Shown piece by piece: positions 50,974 to 60,897 of a stretch of DNA of 60,981 nt. Below the pieces are notes generated by a model. That model saw only the letters and a list, made by a program, of their open reading frames with translations. It had not been told where the DNA came from and did not search any database. The first letter of the stretch is position 1, and every line of letters starts with the position of its first letter. The translations under genes were made by a program, and so were the position numbers. The stretch lies in NCBI GenBank assembly GCA_017429285.1, contig JAFRPF010000040.1, forward strand, positions 1 through 60,981. The letters run 5' to 3'. Source of the stretch: Bacilli bacterium (GTDB taxonomy: Bacteria > Bacillota_I > Bacilli_A > RFN20 > CAG-826).

Positions 50974-52405
50974 TAACAAGTTCTCCAATCAGTGAATAAG
51001 TATGAGATTCTTTTATTTTCACTTTAACGATTGTGCCCACTAATGAGAGGTCACCTTTAAAGTGAACTAATTTATTAGTTTCCGTATATCCAGATAACAT
51101 ATTTTCATCAGTTTTAGAAACACCATCCACTAAGACATCGTAGGTATTACCAACCATCGCGTTAGAATATTCTTCAATATGTTTTTCTAAATGTTTGACA
51201 AGCTCTTGAAATCTTCTAGTCTTTGTTTCTTTTGAAACATTATCTTCCATCTTTGCTGCAGGTGTTCCTTTTCTTGGTGAATAAATAAATGTAAATGCAG
51301 CTTCATATTGAACAATATCCACTAAAGAACATGTATCTTGGAATTGTTCTTCATTTTCATTTGGAAACCCGACAATAATGTCTGTGGATAAAGATAAACC
51401 CGGAATCTTTTCTCTCATTTCTTTGACAAGATTTAAATATTGTTCTCTTGTATATCTTCGACCCATCTTTCTTAAAATTTCATCGTTTCCAGATTGGACA
51501 GGTAAATGAATAAATTTCATGATGTTAGGATATTTAGCGATAACATCGATCATCTTGCTAGAAAAATCCCATGGATGAGAAGTGGTAAATCTTAATCTTG
51601 GAATGCCAAGTTTAGCCACTGCTTCTAATAGATCAGCAAAGTCTTTACCTTCATCTAAATCTTTACCATAAGCATTAACATTTTGACCTAATAAAGTGAT
51701 TTCTTGATAACCAGCATCGATTAATCTTTGGCATTCTTTAATAACGTCATTAAAATGTCTCGATCTTTCCTTGCCTCTTGTATAAGGAACAATGCAATAA
51801 GTACAGAATTTATTACATCCATAAATAATATTTACATATGCTTTGTAGTGATTATTACGGCAGTCCGGAATAAATTCCACGACTTCACCTTGTTTCGATT
51901 CAATAGCCACTATTCTTTCATTAGAAGAATAACAATCATAAATTAAATCTAATAATTGAGCGATTTCATGGGTTCCAAAGAAAAGATTAACTTCTGGGAA
52001 AGTATCCATTAATCTTTTTAAGATTTCTGGTTGTTCCACCATACAGCCACAGATCGCTAATATTAAATTTTTATTCTTTTTTCTAAGTCTTTTTAAATTG
52101 CCAATTTCACCATAAACCTTATCTTCAGCGTTTTCTCTAACCGCGCAGGTATTAATGATAATAACATCGACATTTTCAACCTCTTTAGAAAAAGAATATC
52201 CGACATCTTCAAGCATCGCTCTCATCGTTTCTTCATCTCTCACATTAGCTTGGCAACCATAGGTTCTAATGTAATATTTTTTACCTTTAGCTAAAGGTTT
52301 TAAATCTTTCAAATGTTTAGCGTTAGCAACACAAAAATTCGTCACTTCTTTTTTTCTAGAAGCGGCTTTTAATAAATCCGGGGTATTAATAATTTTTGTT
52401 TTCAT
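50966..52405 (-). CDS. miaB: tRNA-2-methylthio-N6-dimethylallyladenosine synthase
   Basis: MiaB is a radical-SAM methylthiotransferase that converts i6A37 to ms2i6A37. The 479-residue protein has the N-terminal UPF0004 domain with cysteines in YIRTYGCQANVRDEE, NTCAVRENAE and ICGCMVEQPE, the radical-SAM motif CNKFCTYC near 197, and a C-terminal TRAM domain. It acts directly after MiaA and needs SAM (metK) and iron-sulfur clusters (Nfu). GGAGG in the ymdB end serves as ribosome binding site. Confidence 0.97.
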   Translation of the reverse strand: MKTKIINTPDLLKAASRKKEVTNFCVANAKHLKDLKPLAKGKKYYIRTYGCQANVRDEETMRAMLEDVGYSFSKEVENVDVIIINTCAVRENAEDKVYGEIGNLKRLRKKNKNLILAICGCMVEQPEILKRLMDTFPEVNLFFGTHEIAQLLDLIYDCYSSNERIVAIESKQGEVVEFIPDCRNNHYKAYVNIIYGCNKFCTYCIVPYTRGKERSRHFNDVIKECQRLIDAGYQEITLLGQNVNAYGKDLDEGKDFADLLEAVAKLGIPRLRFTTSHPWDFSSKMIDVIAKYPNIMKFIHLPVQSGNDEILRKMGRRYTREQYLNLVKEMREKIPGLSLSTDIIVGFPNENEEQFQDTCSLVDIVQYEAAFTFIYSPRKGTPAAKMEDNVSKETKTRRFQELVKHLEKHIEEYSNAMVGNTYDVLVDGVSKTDENMLSGYTETNKLVHFKGDLSLVGTIVKVKIKESHTYSLIGELVNG

Positions 52406-52407
52406 AA

Positions 52408-53190
52408 TTAATCCTCCAAATAATATATCGGGAATATACTTTTTGCTAATCCAGTATTATCATCCACATCGATAACTACCGCGGAAAATAAACCTCTACC
52501 TTCATCAGGTAAAGTAAATTTATTTTGTTCCCCATACATGAGTTTACCAACAACACTTTCTTTTTCAAAACCGAGGACACCATCGGCAAAGCCAGTCATA
52601 CCTACATCGCTAATAAAAGCGGTCCCTTTTTCTAATATTTGCGCATCATTAGTTTGAACATGAGTATGAGTCCCAATGACCGCACTAACTTTACCATCAA
52701 GAGCGAAAGCTAATGATTTCTTTTCACCTGTAGCTTCCGCATGGAAATCGACAATATGAATATTAGTGGGTTCTTCATTTTCGAGTAGCTCTAACATCGC
52801 AAAATATGGAGAATTAACTTCCTCATTTATAAATGCGGAGCCAAGCAAATTAGTGACTCTAATCGTGATGCCATCAGAGTCAAAAACCATTGAGCCTTCA
52901 CCAGGATACTCATTTTTTAAATTTAATGGTCTTATCACTCGATCAACGCGATCAATGTAACTTCTTAAATCTTTCTTTGAGTCATAATGATTACCTAAGG
53001 TAATCGCATCACAACCCGCATCGATAAGTTCGTAATAATGATTACGATTTAAACCTTTGCCATGTGTCGCATTTTCCCCGTTAGCGATCACAAAATCAAT
53101 CTCGTATTTTTTAACAAAATATGGGACTTTTTCTTTGATCATTCTTCGACCGATACGGCCGACAACATCACCGATAAATAATATTTTCAA
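52408..53190 (-). CDS. ymdB: YmdB family metallophosphoesterase
   Basis: The 260-residue protein fits TIGR00282 (YmdB), a phosphodiesterase of 2',3'-cAMP that affects biofilm and sporulation decisions in Bacillus. FIGDVVGRIGRR (4-15), ANGENATHGKGLN near 38, TLGNHYDSK near 64, DFHAEATGEK near 147 and GTHTHVQTNDAQIL near 173 supply the metal ligands. It lies 28 nt after rny and 2 nt before miaB, the order known from Bacillus. Confidence 0.95.
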   Translation of the reverse strand: MKILFIGDVVGRIGRRMIKEKVPYFVKKYEIDFVIANGENATHGKGLNRNHYYELIDAGCDAITLGNHYDSKKDLRSYIDRVDRVIRPLNLKNEYPGEGSMVFDSDGITIRVTNLLGSAFINEEVNSPYFAMLELLENEEPTNIHIVDFHAEATGEKKSLAFALDGKVSAVIGTHTHVQTNDAQILEKGTAFISDVGMTGFADGVLGFEKESVVGKLMYGEQNKFTLPDEGRGLFSAVVIDVDDNTGLAKSIFPIYYLED

Positions 53191-53218
53191 AATATAAACT
53201 TTCTATGAAATAAATAAA

Positions 53219-54790
53219 TTATTTCGCAGTTTCCACCGCTCTATATTCACGGATAACAGAAACTTTGATTTGACCTGGATAGGTCATTTCATTTTCAATT
53301 CTTTCTTTGATTTCACGTGCTAAACGGAAAGCACCGACATCATCGATCTTATCTGGTATTACCATGACACGTAATTCACGGCCAGATTGTAAAGCATAGG
53401 ATTGATAAACACCGTCGTATGATTTACAAATCTCTTCGAGTTGTTCAATACGTTTGATGTAATTTTCAAGCATTTCGCTTCTCGCACCTGGTCTAGCCGC
53501 TGATAAAGTATCGGCCGCTTGTACTAAGTTAGCGATAATAGATTTAGCAGGAACATCACCGTGGTGAGATTCAATAGAATTGATAACCACATCTGGTTCA
53601 CCATATTTCTTTGCTAATCTAGAGCCTAATTCCACGTGACTTCCTTCAACTTCGAAGTCAACAGCTTTACCGATATCATGTAATAAACCAGCGCGTTTGG
53701 CTAAGTTTTGATCTAAGCCAAGTTCCGCCGCCATCATACCGGTTAAATAAGCAACTTCTACTGAGTGTTCTAAAGCATTTTGGCCATAAGAAGTACGATA
53801 TTTTAATCTACCAACATAATCTAATAATTCACGATTAATTTTTGGTAAACCAAGTTTAAAGGCCACTTCTTGACCAGTTTTATGCATGCTTTCTTCCACT
53901 TCTTTTTTGGTCTTTTCAACGATTTCTTCGATACGACCTGGTTGGATACGTCCATCCTTAATTAAAGCTTCTAAAGATAAACGAGCGATTTCTCTTCTGA
54001 TTGGATTAAAACAACTAATAGTAATAACTTCTGGTGTGTCATCAATAATTAAATCGACACCTAATAATTGTTCTAAAGAACGAATGTTACGACCTTCACG
54101 ACCGATAATTCTGCCTTTCATTTCATCACTAGGTAAAGCAACAACGGAAACAGTTCTTTCAGTAGTCACTTCTTGAGCATATTTAGCACAAGCCATACCG
54201 AGTAATTCTTTAGCTTTTTCATCAGCGGTTTCTTTCGCCTCTTCTTCTTTATTCTTAATGTAAGCTGCGATTTCTTTGCTGATTTTAGATTCCACTCGAT
54301 CCATTAGTTCGTCTTTCGCTTCTTGAGTGGACATTTGAGCGACTTTTTCAAGTTCACCGATAATGCTATCGATTTTTTCTTGTAAATCAGCTTCCTTCTT
54401 ATCGACGTCTTTCAAACGACGATTTAAAGTTTCGTTCTTTTGTTCAAGAGTGTTTTCTTTTTGAATTAAAGCCGCATCACGACGATCGATATTTTGTTCA
54501 CGAATAGTTAATTTATTTTCTAAATTAGCTACTTCTTGTTTTCTTTCATGGATCTCTTTGCTAGCTTCTTGTTTCATTTCATAGACAGCTTGTTTGCCAT
54601 CTAATTGAGCATTCTTAGCAATATGCTCCGCTTTAATTTCTGCATCACGAATAATCTTCTGGGCGCTGACTTTAGCTCTATTCTTTTTAAAAGCAGGAAC
54701 GAGGAAAATAATTAATCCACCGATTAATAATCCCGCTACGCCGCAGACGATAGGTAGCCATATGTTTATGGCGGAATCAAATACTAACAT
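53219..54790 (-). CDS. rny: Ribonuclease Y
   Basis: RNase Y is the membrane-bound endoribonuclease that starts mRNA decay in many Firmicutes. The 523-residue protein has an N-terminal membrane helix (about 9-32), a long coiled coil (40-200), a KH domain with [10 protein letters not shown] (226-235), and an HD domain with [10 protein letters not shown] (His371-Asp372). Partners in this window are the YmcA-like protein and the nanoRNase NrnA. Its leader of about 170 nt carries several hairpins. AAAGGAA precedes the ATG. Confidence 0.97.
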   Translation of the reverse strand: MLVFDSAINIWLPIVCGVAGLLIGGLIIFLVPAFKKNRAKVSAQKIIRDAEIKAEHIAKNAQLDGKQAVYEMKQEASKEIHERKQEVANLENKLTIREQNIDRRDAALIQKENTLEQKNETLNRRLKDVDKKEADLQEKIDSIIGELEKVAQMSTQEAKDELMDRVESKISKEIAAYIKNKEEEAKETADEKAKELLGMACAKYAQEVTTERTVSVVALPSDEMKGRIIGREGRNIRSLEQLLGVDLIIDDTPEVITISCFNPIRREIARLSLEALIKDGRIQPGRIEEIVEKTKKEVEESMHKTGQEVAFKLGLPKINRELLDYVGRLKYRTSYGQNALEHSVEVAYLTGMMAAELGLDQNLAKRAGLLHDIGKAVDFEVEGSHVELGSRLAKKYGEPDVVINSIESHHGDVPAKSIIANLVQAADTLSAARPGARSEMLENYIKRIEQLEEICKSYDGVYQSYALQSGRELRVMVIPDKIDDVGAFRLAREIKERIENEMTYPGQIKVSVIREYRAVETAK

Positions 54791-54966
54791 ATAGTATTCC
54801 TTTCTATTGTCTTATAGACAAAACATAGTTCATCACTATGATTACCTAAAAATCCCTATTATTCCATTAGGTTAAGGATTCAAATGTATATTTACAGGAC
54901 CAGCCTGATAATAAAGTTCTCAATGAGAGAATATATAGGTAAGTACCTTTCGAAGGGTACGTGTTT
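54791..54966 (-). promoter_or_regulatory. Structured 5' leader of rny
   Basis: About 170 nt are transcribed before rny. Minus-strand hairpins: GTACC / GGTAC at 54943-54960, at the predicted 5' end; CAGG / CCTG at 54895-54907; ACCTAA / TTAGGT at 54844-54872; CATAGT / ACTATG at 54824-54840; TTGTCT / AGACAA at 54807-54821, next to the ribosome binding site. It matches no riboswitch class I know and holds no credible small open frame. Control of rny by its own product is a reasonable inference. Confidence 0.55.
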
Positions 54967-54996
54967 ATTATATATGCAGGCGCACATTATTATCAA
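54967..54996 (-). promoter_or_regulatory. Promoter of rny
   Basis: TTGATA (54996-54991), 18 nt, TATAAT (54972-54967). Predicted start near 54960, exactly at the first leader hairpin. Confidence 0.75.
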
Positions 54997-55029
54997 ATTA
55001 AAAAATTAAAAGGAGAACGAGTCTCCTTC
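54997..55029 (-). terminator. Terminator of the large surface-protein gene
   Basis: AAGGAGA (55010-55016) pairs with TCTCCTT (55022-55028); TTTAATTTTTTAATTT follows on the minus strand. Confidence 0.85.
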
Positions 55030-55032
55030 TAA

Positions 55033-58000
55033 TTAAGCTTGAAATTGTTTGTTAAGTTCGTCATTTTGATGCTTGCTTACCCAATTATCAAAATAATCCA
55101 AACTATGTCCTTTATAATCTGTGTCATAGTCGTCTAATTGAATATTTAAGCTACCAAACATATTGAAGTTAAGAGCAAGGTTCATATTAAATGAAGCTTC
55201 AATCTTTTTCATAATTCCTTTATTAACCACCACTAATGGGTTACCTAATTCGTCAACTTCTTTTTCAGAATATTCAATGTGTTGGCCTTGAGTGACAGTT
55301 AAACCTAATGTGCCCATCTTATCATTTCCTGCTAATTCAGCAAGATTTAAGGAAAGATTATAAACACCATTTGAACAAGTATAGTTATCAATTAAATTGT
55401 CATAGTGTATTTGATGTTCTTCAGCACCACCAGCATCAGCAACCATGTCAGTAATAAAGTCGGCTAATCCTAAGATATCTTTAAGAAGAATATCAAAGAT
55501 ATTGTCCATAGCATAATCAACTGTACAACGACGATAATATTTGGCACTGCTGTTGCTTGCAGAGAATAAATAATATCCAGATTTCTTCGTGTCGTTACGA
55601 GAAGTATATAAGCATTCAGTTTCACTATCGTACATCAAGTAAGATGTTGGACCACTTGTTAAACCATAATTACCAACAACAACGTATTGAGAAACAAATG
55701 GAACTTCAAACTTTGCTAATACTTTAACATGGTTGTTTTCATTTAAGATTTCTAAAGTAATTGGAACAGTGACCGTTTTTAAACTAAGTTGAGAACCAAA
55801 GAATTCAGCGGTGATATTGATGTTAGCAGTTCCAGTAATTTTATAGTAATTAAATTCGGTTGTGTTAATACCAATATCAAGTAAAGTAGCAACACTGGAA
55901 ATGTCTAAATAACTAGCATTATCAGGTAATAAATTTTTATAAGAATTGTAGGAAATTTCATCAAAATCATGAAGATTTGCAGACATATTGATGGTTTTTC
56001 CACCAAATTCGAATCCTGTAAGAGCGATGCTATCAACTGTGTCATTAGCGAAGTGAACCTCTAATTCAAAGTCAGTTGCTTCAAGGTTAATAATGGCACC
56101 ATTAAGACCTAAAACAATTGTGTCTTCACTAACATCTAAACTATTTAAAATCTTAGTGTCAAATAAGACTCCAAAATCACCATTAATAAGTCTAGAAATT
56201 GGAAGTTCTTCGCTATTATCCATGAATGAATTAATCATAGAAACAGCGTTTGAAGCTTCACCATTCATTAATCTAGAAATTGTTCCAACAAGTGAATCCA
56301 CCATATTACGATTAAAGGAAGCATAAATATGGTTATCATCACTTACTTCGGAACCATTTTTGAGTTCTCTCATATCGTATTTTAGATGGATGTCTCCATT
56401 ATCGATTGCATACGCATTAATCTTATGGAGAACATTTGTCTCTTTAATGTTTAAATAGCCAGCACCTAAATCGAAGTTACGGGTTTTATCCATAAAGCTA
56501 CCACTTAATGTGAATTGGAATTCACCATTTAAGAATAGATTCTTGTTCGCATCTTCATTATCTAAAACATCAATATTGAAATCGATACCAAAATTGTCTT
56601 TTTCAATAAGCTCACTGATGTCATCGATCATGCCAACCGCTGGATCTAATCTTAAATAGCTGGATTCATTGATCGAAAAATCCACATATTCACTGACGTC
56701 TAAAGATAAATTAATGAGCATGTCATCGATTCTTAATCCATTAACGGTAATAGATTTAATAGCCACGCTATCAAAATCAATTCTTAAATAAACTTTTCCT
56801 AAGGATAAATTAAAGTAACTTGTGTCAATATAGAAAGATAGATGATTGTTATTTAATTCAAATTCATCAACAAAGGTTGGAATATCATTTACTATTTTTA
56901 AAATAGTACGGAGATCCATTTCTAAAGCAAAATCACCCAAGCCTTCTAAAATAGCAGGAGCCTCTTCCATAGGGAATTTAGTGGTGATGATTTCCACTAA
57001 AGATTCAATAGATTGTTTTTCTATAGAAATACTTAAATCGTTATTTTCACTATAGAAGTTTTTATATCTAGCAAAGACAGTGTTATTGCTAAAAGCGGCT
57101 TCAATATTATGTTTTCTACCACTTTCAGAAATGGTTAAAGAACTATTTAATAAAAGATTAGATAAATTATGAGCGTCAAAATCTAGTTCACCATTAACAT
57201 CGATAAAAGATTCTAGTCCAGATTCACCCTCTTTTAAAACTTCTAAATCTAAACCAACATGCGCTTGTTTTAACGTGATAATACGCATAACATCCGCTGC
57301 TAAGGTAAAAGCGGATTTGAAGTTAGTGTATTTGGGAGCATCAGGTTTATTAATTGGAGATATAATCTCTCTTTTTTCAGAACTAGTCTTAATTGTGCTT
57401 GTTGCGCTAATGCGATAACCACCAATTTCAATGCCAGGTAATTCGACACCTGACATATTGAGATTTTCATCAACATTAAATCTAATAGTGATTTCAGGAG
57501 TTAAATTAAATAAGAAATAATGTTCATCATTTTCATTAAATTCTTCAACATTATTCAAAGAATTAGTCAAAGTATCAATATCTAAATCAAAAGAAATATC
57601 GCCTTCTTGTGAATTAAGTAAAGAAGCTATGCTAGATCCAACACTTGGAATCATAAGAACACCTTCGAGTAAATCACTGGTCTTTAAGTACCAATGGGTG
57701 TCTTCGTAATCTAAAAAGATAGTGTTATCAATGTAAGCTAAGGAAAGGCTTAAATCTAAATCTTCTGTTTTAACTGAAAGATCAGCTTCTAATTTCAAAT
57801 CGCTTAAATTAGAGAAATCAACATTAAGATTCTTTAAAGAAAGATCAACATCACCTAAATCATTTAGGTCTAACGCTCTAGTTGGCATTTGAGTAACTGG
57901 CTCATTATTAATCTTTTCGATTTTTAAATCGATATCTCCATATACCGCTTGAGCGGATGATAAACTGCTTAAAAATTTATCTTTTGATGTTGGAACGTAA

Positions 58001-58164
58001 TTTGGTGTGTTAGTTTGAGAAGTGGAATTAGTTATTGCCTCATTTTCATTAAAATTTTGTTTTTGTGGAGTGCTATAGGCAGCTAAAAAACCACCACCGG
58101 CACCTAAAGCAAACACCGCTGTAAATATTCCAATTTCTAATAATATTTTCTTCCAAGTTTTCAT
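55033..58164 (-). CDS. Large repetitive membrane-anchored surface protein, function unknown
   Basis: I do not recognise this 1043-residue protein. An N-terminal signal-anchor (about 8-31) is followed by a low-complexity Asn/Thr/Ser linker (about 35-62) and a very beta-rich, acidic region. Three related units of roughly 200-250 residues are visible: each contains a strand series around NTVFARY- or NTIFLDY-like sequence and ends in a segment such as GVELPGIEIGGYRI, ITVNGLRIDDMLI or ALTGFEFGGKTI. The pattern recalls LolA/LppX-like half-barrels used for lipid or polymer binding, but that is only a structural guess. It lies 13 nt after the 291-residue secreted protein; Shine-Dalgarno AAGGGG. Confidence 0.8.
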   Translation of the reverse strand: MKTWKKILLEIGIFTAVFALGAGGGFLAAYSTPQKQNFNENEAITNSTSQTNTPNYVPTSKDKFLSSLSSAQAVYGDIDLKIEKINNEPVTQMPTRALDLNDLGDVDLSLKNLNVDFSNLSDLKLEADLSVKTEDLDLSLSLAYIDNTIFLDYEDTHWYLKTSDLLEGVLMIPSVGSSIASLLNSQEGDISFDLDIDTLTNSLNNVEEFNENDEHYFLFNLTPEITIRFNVDENLNMSGVELPGIEIGGYRISATSTIKTSSEKREIISPINKPDAPKYTNFKSAFTLAADVMRIITLKQAHVGLDLEVLKEGESGLESFIDVNGELDFDAHNLSNLLLNSSLTISESGRKHNIEAAFSNNTVFARYKNFYSENNDLSISIEKQSIESLVEIITTKFPMEEAPAILEGLGDFALEMDLRTILKIVNDIPTFVDEFELNNNHLSFYIDTSYFNLSLGKVYLRIDFDSVAIKSITVNGLRIDDMLINLSLDVSEYVDFSINESSYLRLDPAVGMIDDISELIEKDNFGIDFNIDVLDNEDANKNLFLNGEFQFTLSGSFMDKTRNFDLGAGYLNIKETNVLHKINAYAIDNGDIHLKYDMRELKNGSEVSDDNHIYASFNRNMVDSLVGTISRLMNGEASNAVSMINSFMDNSEELPISRLINGDFGVLFDTKILNSLDVSEDTIVLGLNGAIINLEATDFELEVHFANDTVDSIALTGFEFGGKTINMSANLHDFDEISYNSYKNLLPDNASYLDISSVATLLDIGINTTEFNYYKITGTANINITAEFFGSQLSLKTVTVPITLEILNENNHVKVLAKFEVPFVSQYVVVGNYGLTSGPTSYLMYDSETECLYTSRNDTKKSGYYLFSASNSSAKYYRRCTVDYAMDNIFDILLKDILGLADFITDMVADAGGAEEHQIHYDNLIDNYTCSNGVYNLSLNLAELAGNDKMGTLGLTVTQGQHIEYSEKEVDELGNPLVVVNKGIMKKIEASFNMNLALNFNMFGSLNIQLDDYDTDYKGHSLDYFDNWVSKHQNDELNKQFQA

Positions 58165-58177
58165 ATATATAACCCCT

Positions 58178-59053
58178 TTAGTAATGATAACTTTCTTCTA
58201 AAGAAGGAATTGTCTCACTACTCTCTCTATAAAATTTTTGTGTTAAAGTTCCTTTTGAATCATTCGTGCCAATAACGTAAACCACATAATGCTCATCGGT
58301 TTTTAATTCTTCAATATTTAGATCTTTATCCATTGTGAATTGTAGCTTCACATATTTGAAATCTGGATATCTATCTAATGAGGAGATGTTAACCATCTGA
58401 CGGATATAACGAGATACAGATGTAACAGGATCAAGTTCCAAATTAACAACATATTTGCCATCAACTTCCGTTAGTGTTTCACTAAGCACCGTTTTAGAAG
58501 ATATGTTATAAATGACAGGTCTATCGAGTGTCTTGCCCCATACCTCTTCATGACTTTCAAGATTTCTGGCTATAGAATCATCCTCAGAATAGCTAGCAGT
58601 TCCGTTATCTTTTACTTTTGAAGCGGTATAAGACTTAACTACACCGTTTTCTTGGTAGAAACGAACACCGACTTTCTTCATACCAGCGGATAATGACTCA
58701 GTAAAGAATCGATCTCCATCTCTAACATCGTGAGCAAAGATCTTTTGAGTGGCTACAGATGCGGTAACAGTACCTAAACTCACAGTATGAGTATGTTCAA
58801 GCTGTCCAAATTTAAGCCAGGATATATTAGCAAGTTCATAAGGACGATATGATTCAACGTTTTTGTCATTTTCATATTTTTCCATTAATGCCGCATAGTC
58901 ATCTTCAATACCTGTATCAATCTTTCCAGCAGGAGCTACAGGTGTTTTAGGAGAAAGCGCTTTTCCTAAGACAATGCCTAAAGCTAGTCCTCCCGCAACC
59001 GCAGAAGTGACTACTATAGATGTAATGACAATCGTAGAAACCTTAATTTTCAT
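58178..59053 (-). CDS. Secreted or membrane-anchored protein of unknown function
   Basis: A 291-residue protein with an N-terminal hydrophobic segment (about 7-31, VITSIVVTSAVAGGLALGIVLG) and no Cys lipobox. The rest is a soluble, beta-rich extracellular domain without motifs I recognise. It is the first gene of a two-gene operon with the 1043-residue protein. There is no Shine-Dalgarno; TATAGT lies 9 nt before the ATG. The divergent gene encodes an XRE-type membrane regulator, a plausible controller. Confidence 0.8.
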   Translation of the reverse strand: MKIKVSTIVITSIVVTSAVAGGLALGIVLGKALSPKTPVAPAGKIDTGIEDDYAALMEKYENDKNVESYRPYELANISWLKFGQLEHTHTVSLGTVTASVATQKIFAHDVRDGDRFFTESLSAGMKKVGVRFYQENGVVKSYTASKVKDNGTASYSEDDSIARNLESHEEVWGKTLDRPVIYNISSKTVLSETLTEVDGKYVVNLELDPVTSVSRYIRQMVNISSLDRYPDFKYVKLQFTMDKDLNIEELKTDEHYVVYVIGTNDSKGTLTQKFYRESSETIPSLEESYHY

Positions 59054-59100
59054 AACTCATAAACTATACACGCGTAGAAAAAAATGTGTTCCTACTTTTT

Positions 59101-59134
59101 AAAATTTAAAAAGAGAGTTTATTCTCCAACTCTC
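59101..59134 (-). terminator. Possible attenuator hairpin before the 58178 gene
   Basis: Minus-strand GAGAGTT (59134-59128) pairs with AACTCTC (59119-59113), followed by TTTTTAAATTTT. No gene ends here, so if transcribed it lies in the leader of the 58178-59053 gene. Confidence 0.4.
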
Positions 59135-59199
59135 CAAAAAAGAGAATAGATAAAATTTTTAGGCTTCCAATCATCAAAAAATGAGATATCATATTATAT

Positions 59200-59811
59200 A
59201 TGGACGACTTAAAAACGATAGTAGGCAAGAATTTAGCTAGTTTAAGGAAATCAAAAAAGCTAACCCAAGTTGAATTAGCAGAAAAATTCGATTATTCGGA
59301 TAAAGCGGTGTCAAAATGGGAGCAAGGATCCACTATGCCGGACCTAGAAACCCTTAAACAACTATGTGATTATTATGGTGTTTCTTTGGATTATTTAACA
59401 AATCCTAATAACATCCAAAATCCACACACGGATAGGTCAAAAGAAAGAACTATAATGCTTAATCATATAGCTATTACTTTCCTTGTTGATTCGATCGTTT
59501 GGATGATAGCCACTATTATCTTTATATATCCTTTATTATTCCAAGGTAAAAAAGACGCTTATTGGGTGGTATTCGTTTGGGCGGTACCAATCTCCGCTTT
59601 ATTATTACTATTTTTCAATCGACTATATTTTAATCGAAGAAAAGTAATAACCTTAATCGCACTATCTACTTTAATATGGACATTACTAACATCTGTCTTC
59701 CTTCATTTCGCGTTTTTTACAACAGAAGGAACTAACTTAGCAATGATCTATATTATTGGAATTCCACTGCAAATATCCGCTATTTTGTGGTTTATGATCA
59801 AAAAACAATAA
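59200..59811 (+). CDS. XRE-family regulator with four membrane helices
   Basis: The 203-residue protein starts with a Cro/CI-type helix-turn-helix domain (residues 1-66; LRKSKKLTQVELAEKFDYSDKAVSKWEQG), then has four hydrophobic helices (about 87-112, 119-139, 147-171, 179-199). This HTH plus membrane-domain design is common in Firmicutes and could sense the membrane state. It is divergent from the two surface-protein genes and may control them. TATCAT ends 7 nt before the ATG and there is no Shine-Dalgarno, suggesting a leaderless mRNA. Confidence 0.88.
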   Translation: MDDLKTIVGKNLASLRKSKKLTQVELAEKFDYSDKAVSKWEQGSTMPDLETLKQLCDYYGVSLDYLTNPNNIQNPHTDRSKERTIMLNHIAITFLVDSIVWMIATIIFIYPLLFQGKKDAYWVVFVWAVPISALLLLFFNRLYFNRRKVITLIALSTLIWTLLTSVFLHFAFFTTEGTNLAMIYIIGIPLQISAILWFMIKKQ

Positions 59812-59812
59812 A

Positions 59813-59853
59813 AAACACTTGGCTTATAAAATATCTTACCAAGTGTTATTTTT
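59813..59853. terminator. Bidirectional terminator between the regulator and recA
   Basis: AACACTTGG (59814-59822) pairs with CCAAGTGTT (59839-59847); ATTTTTTT follows on one strand and TTTTTATT on the other. Confidence 0.9.
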
Positions 59854-60843
59854 TTATTCAGTTACACCAGTTTTAATTTGGCTTAATAATTCGTTAGCGA
59901 CATCTGGATTGCTCTTCAAATAATCTTTAGCGGCATCTCTACCTTGAGCAATCTTATTGCCTTGATATTCATACCAAGCACCACTCTTTTTAATGATGCC
60001 TAATTCCACTGAACGATCAAGGATTTCACCTTCTTTGGAAATGCCTTGTCCATAGATAATATCGATCTCGCATTGTTTAAATGGTGGCGCAACTTTGTTT
60101 TTAACGATTTTGATGCGGCAACTATTACCGATAATTTCACTACCATTTTTAATTGCTTCAAGTCTTCTAATATCTATTCTTATTGAAGAATAGAATTTTA
60201 AGGCTCTGCCACCTGAAGTGGTCTCAGGATTTCCATAAAGAACACCAACTTTTTCTCTTAATTGGTTAATAAATATAACTGCGCAATTCTTTAAATTTAG
60301 CACACCGGCGAGCTTTCTCATCGCCTTGCTCATTAAACGAGCTTGCAAACCGACAGAATTATCACCCATTTCACCGTCAAGTTCAGCTTGAGGCACTAAA
60401 GCGGCGACTGAGTCGACGATAATTAAGGAAATTGCACCACTATCAGCGAGCATTTCCACAATTTCTAAAGCTTGTTCACCACTATCGGGTTGAGAAAGGA
60501 TTAATTCATCAATATCAACACCTAATGCTTTAGCATATTGTGGATCAATTGCGTGTTCTGCATCGACAAACGCAGCCTTTCCTCCTTGCTTTTGACATTC
60601 TGCAATAGCGTGCAAAGCTAATGTAGTTTTGCCACTTGATTCAGGACCGTAGATTTCGATAATACGGCCTTTAGGGTATCCACCCACACCAAGAGCTTCA
60701 TCTAAAATTAATGAACCACTTGGAATAACATCGACGTCGACAGGTTTACGGTCACCTAATCTCATGACGCTACCTTTACCGAACATCTTTTGAATTTCTT
60801 TCAGCGTTTCTTCTAAGCTGACATTTTCTTTTTCTTTTGCCAT
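59854..60843 (-). CDS. recA: Recombinase RecA
   Basis: RecA drives strand exchange and LexA self-cleavage. The 329-residue protein has Walker A GPESSGKT (66-73), the MAW-equivalent acidic segment, [22 protein letters not shown] (Walker B and L1), and [17 protein letters not shown] with the L2 region NPETTSGG. The acidic C-terminal tail is short. AGGAGA precedes the start. No LexA-type operator is visible in the 54 nt before it. Confidence 0.97.
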   Translation of the reverse strand: MAKEKENVSLEETLKEIQKMFGKGSVMRLGDRKPVDVDVIPSGSLILDEALGVGGYPKGRIIEIYGPESSGKTTLALHAIAECQKQGGKAAFVDAEHAIDPQYAKALGVDIDELILSQPDSGEQALEIVEMLADSGAISLIIVDSVAALVPQAELDGEMGDNSVGLQARLMSKAMRKLAGVLNLKNCAVIFINQLREKVGVLYGNPETTSGGRALKFYSSIRIDIRRLEAIKNGSEIIGNSCRIKIVKNKVAPPFKQCEIDIIYGQGISKEGEILDRSVELGIIKKSGAWYEYQGNKIAQGRDAAKDYLKSNPDVANELLSQIKTGVTE

Positions 60844-60897
60844 AAAAAGTCTCCTCTACTTATTAACTACCCTCTTTTTTTAAAAAATTACGGTAGA

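Noticed and set aside
54791-54966. 6S RNA or another known ncRNA in the gap before rny
   Set aside because: No long rod-like fold with paired ends and a central bubble, and no separate terminator before rny; a leader fits better.
60844-60897. LexA/SOS operator before recA
   Set aside because: No GAACN4GTTC-type palindrome is visible in the short upstream region.
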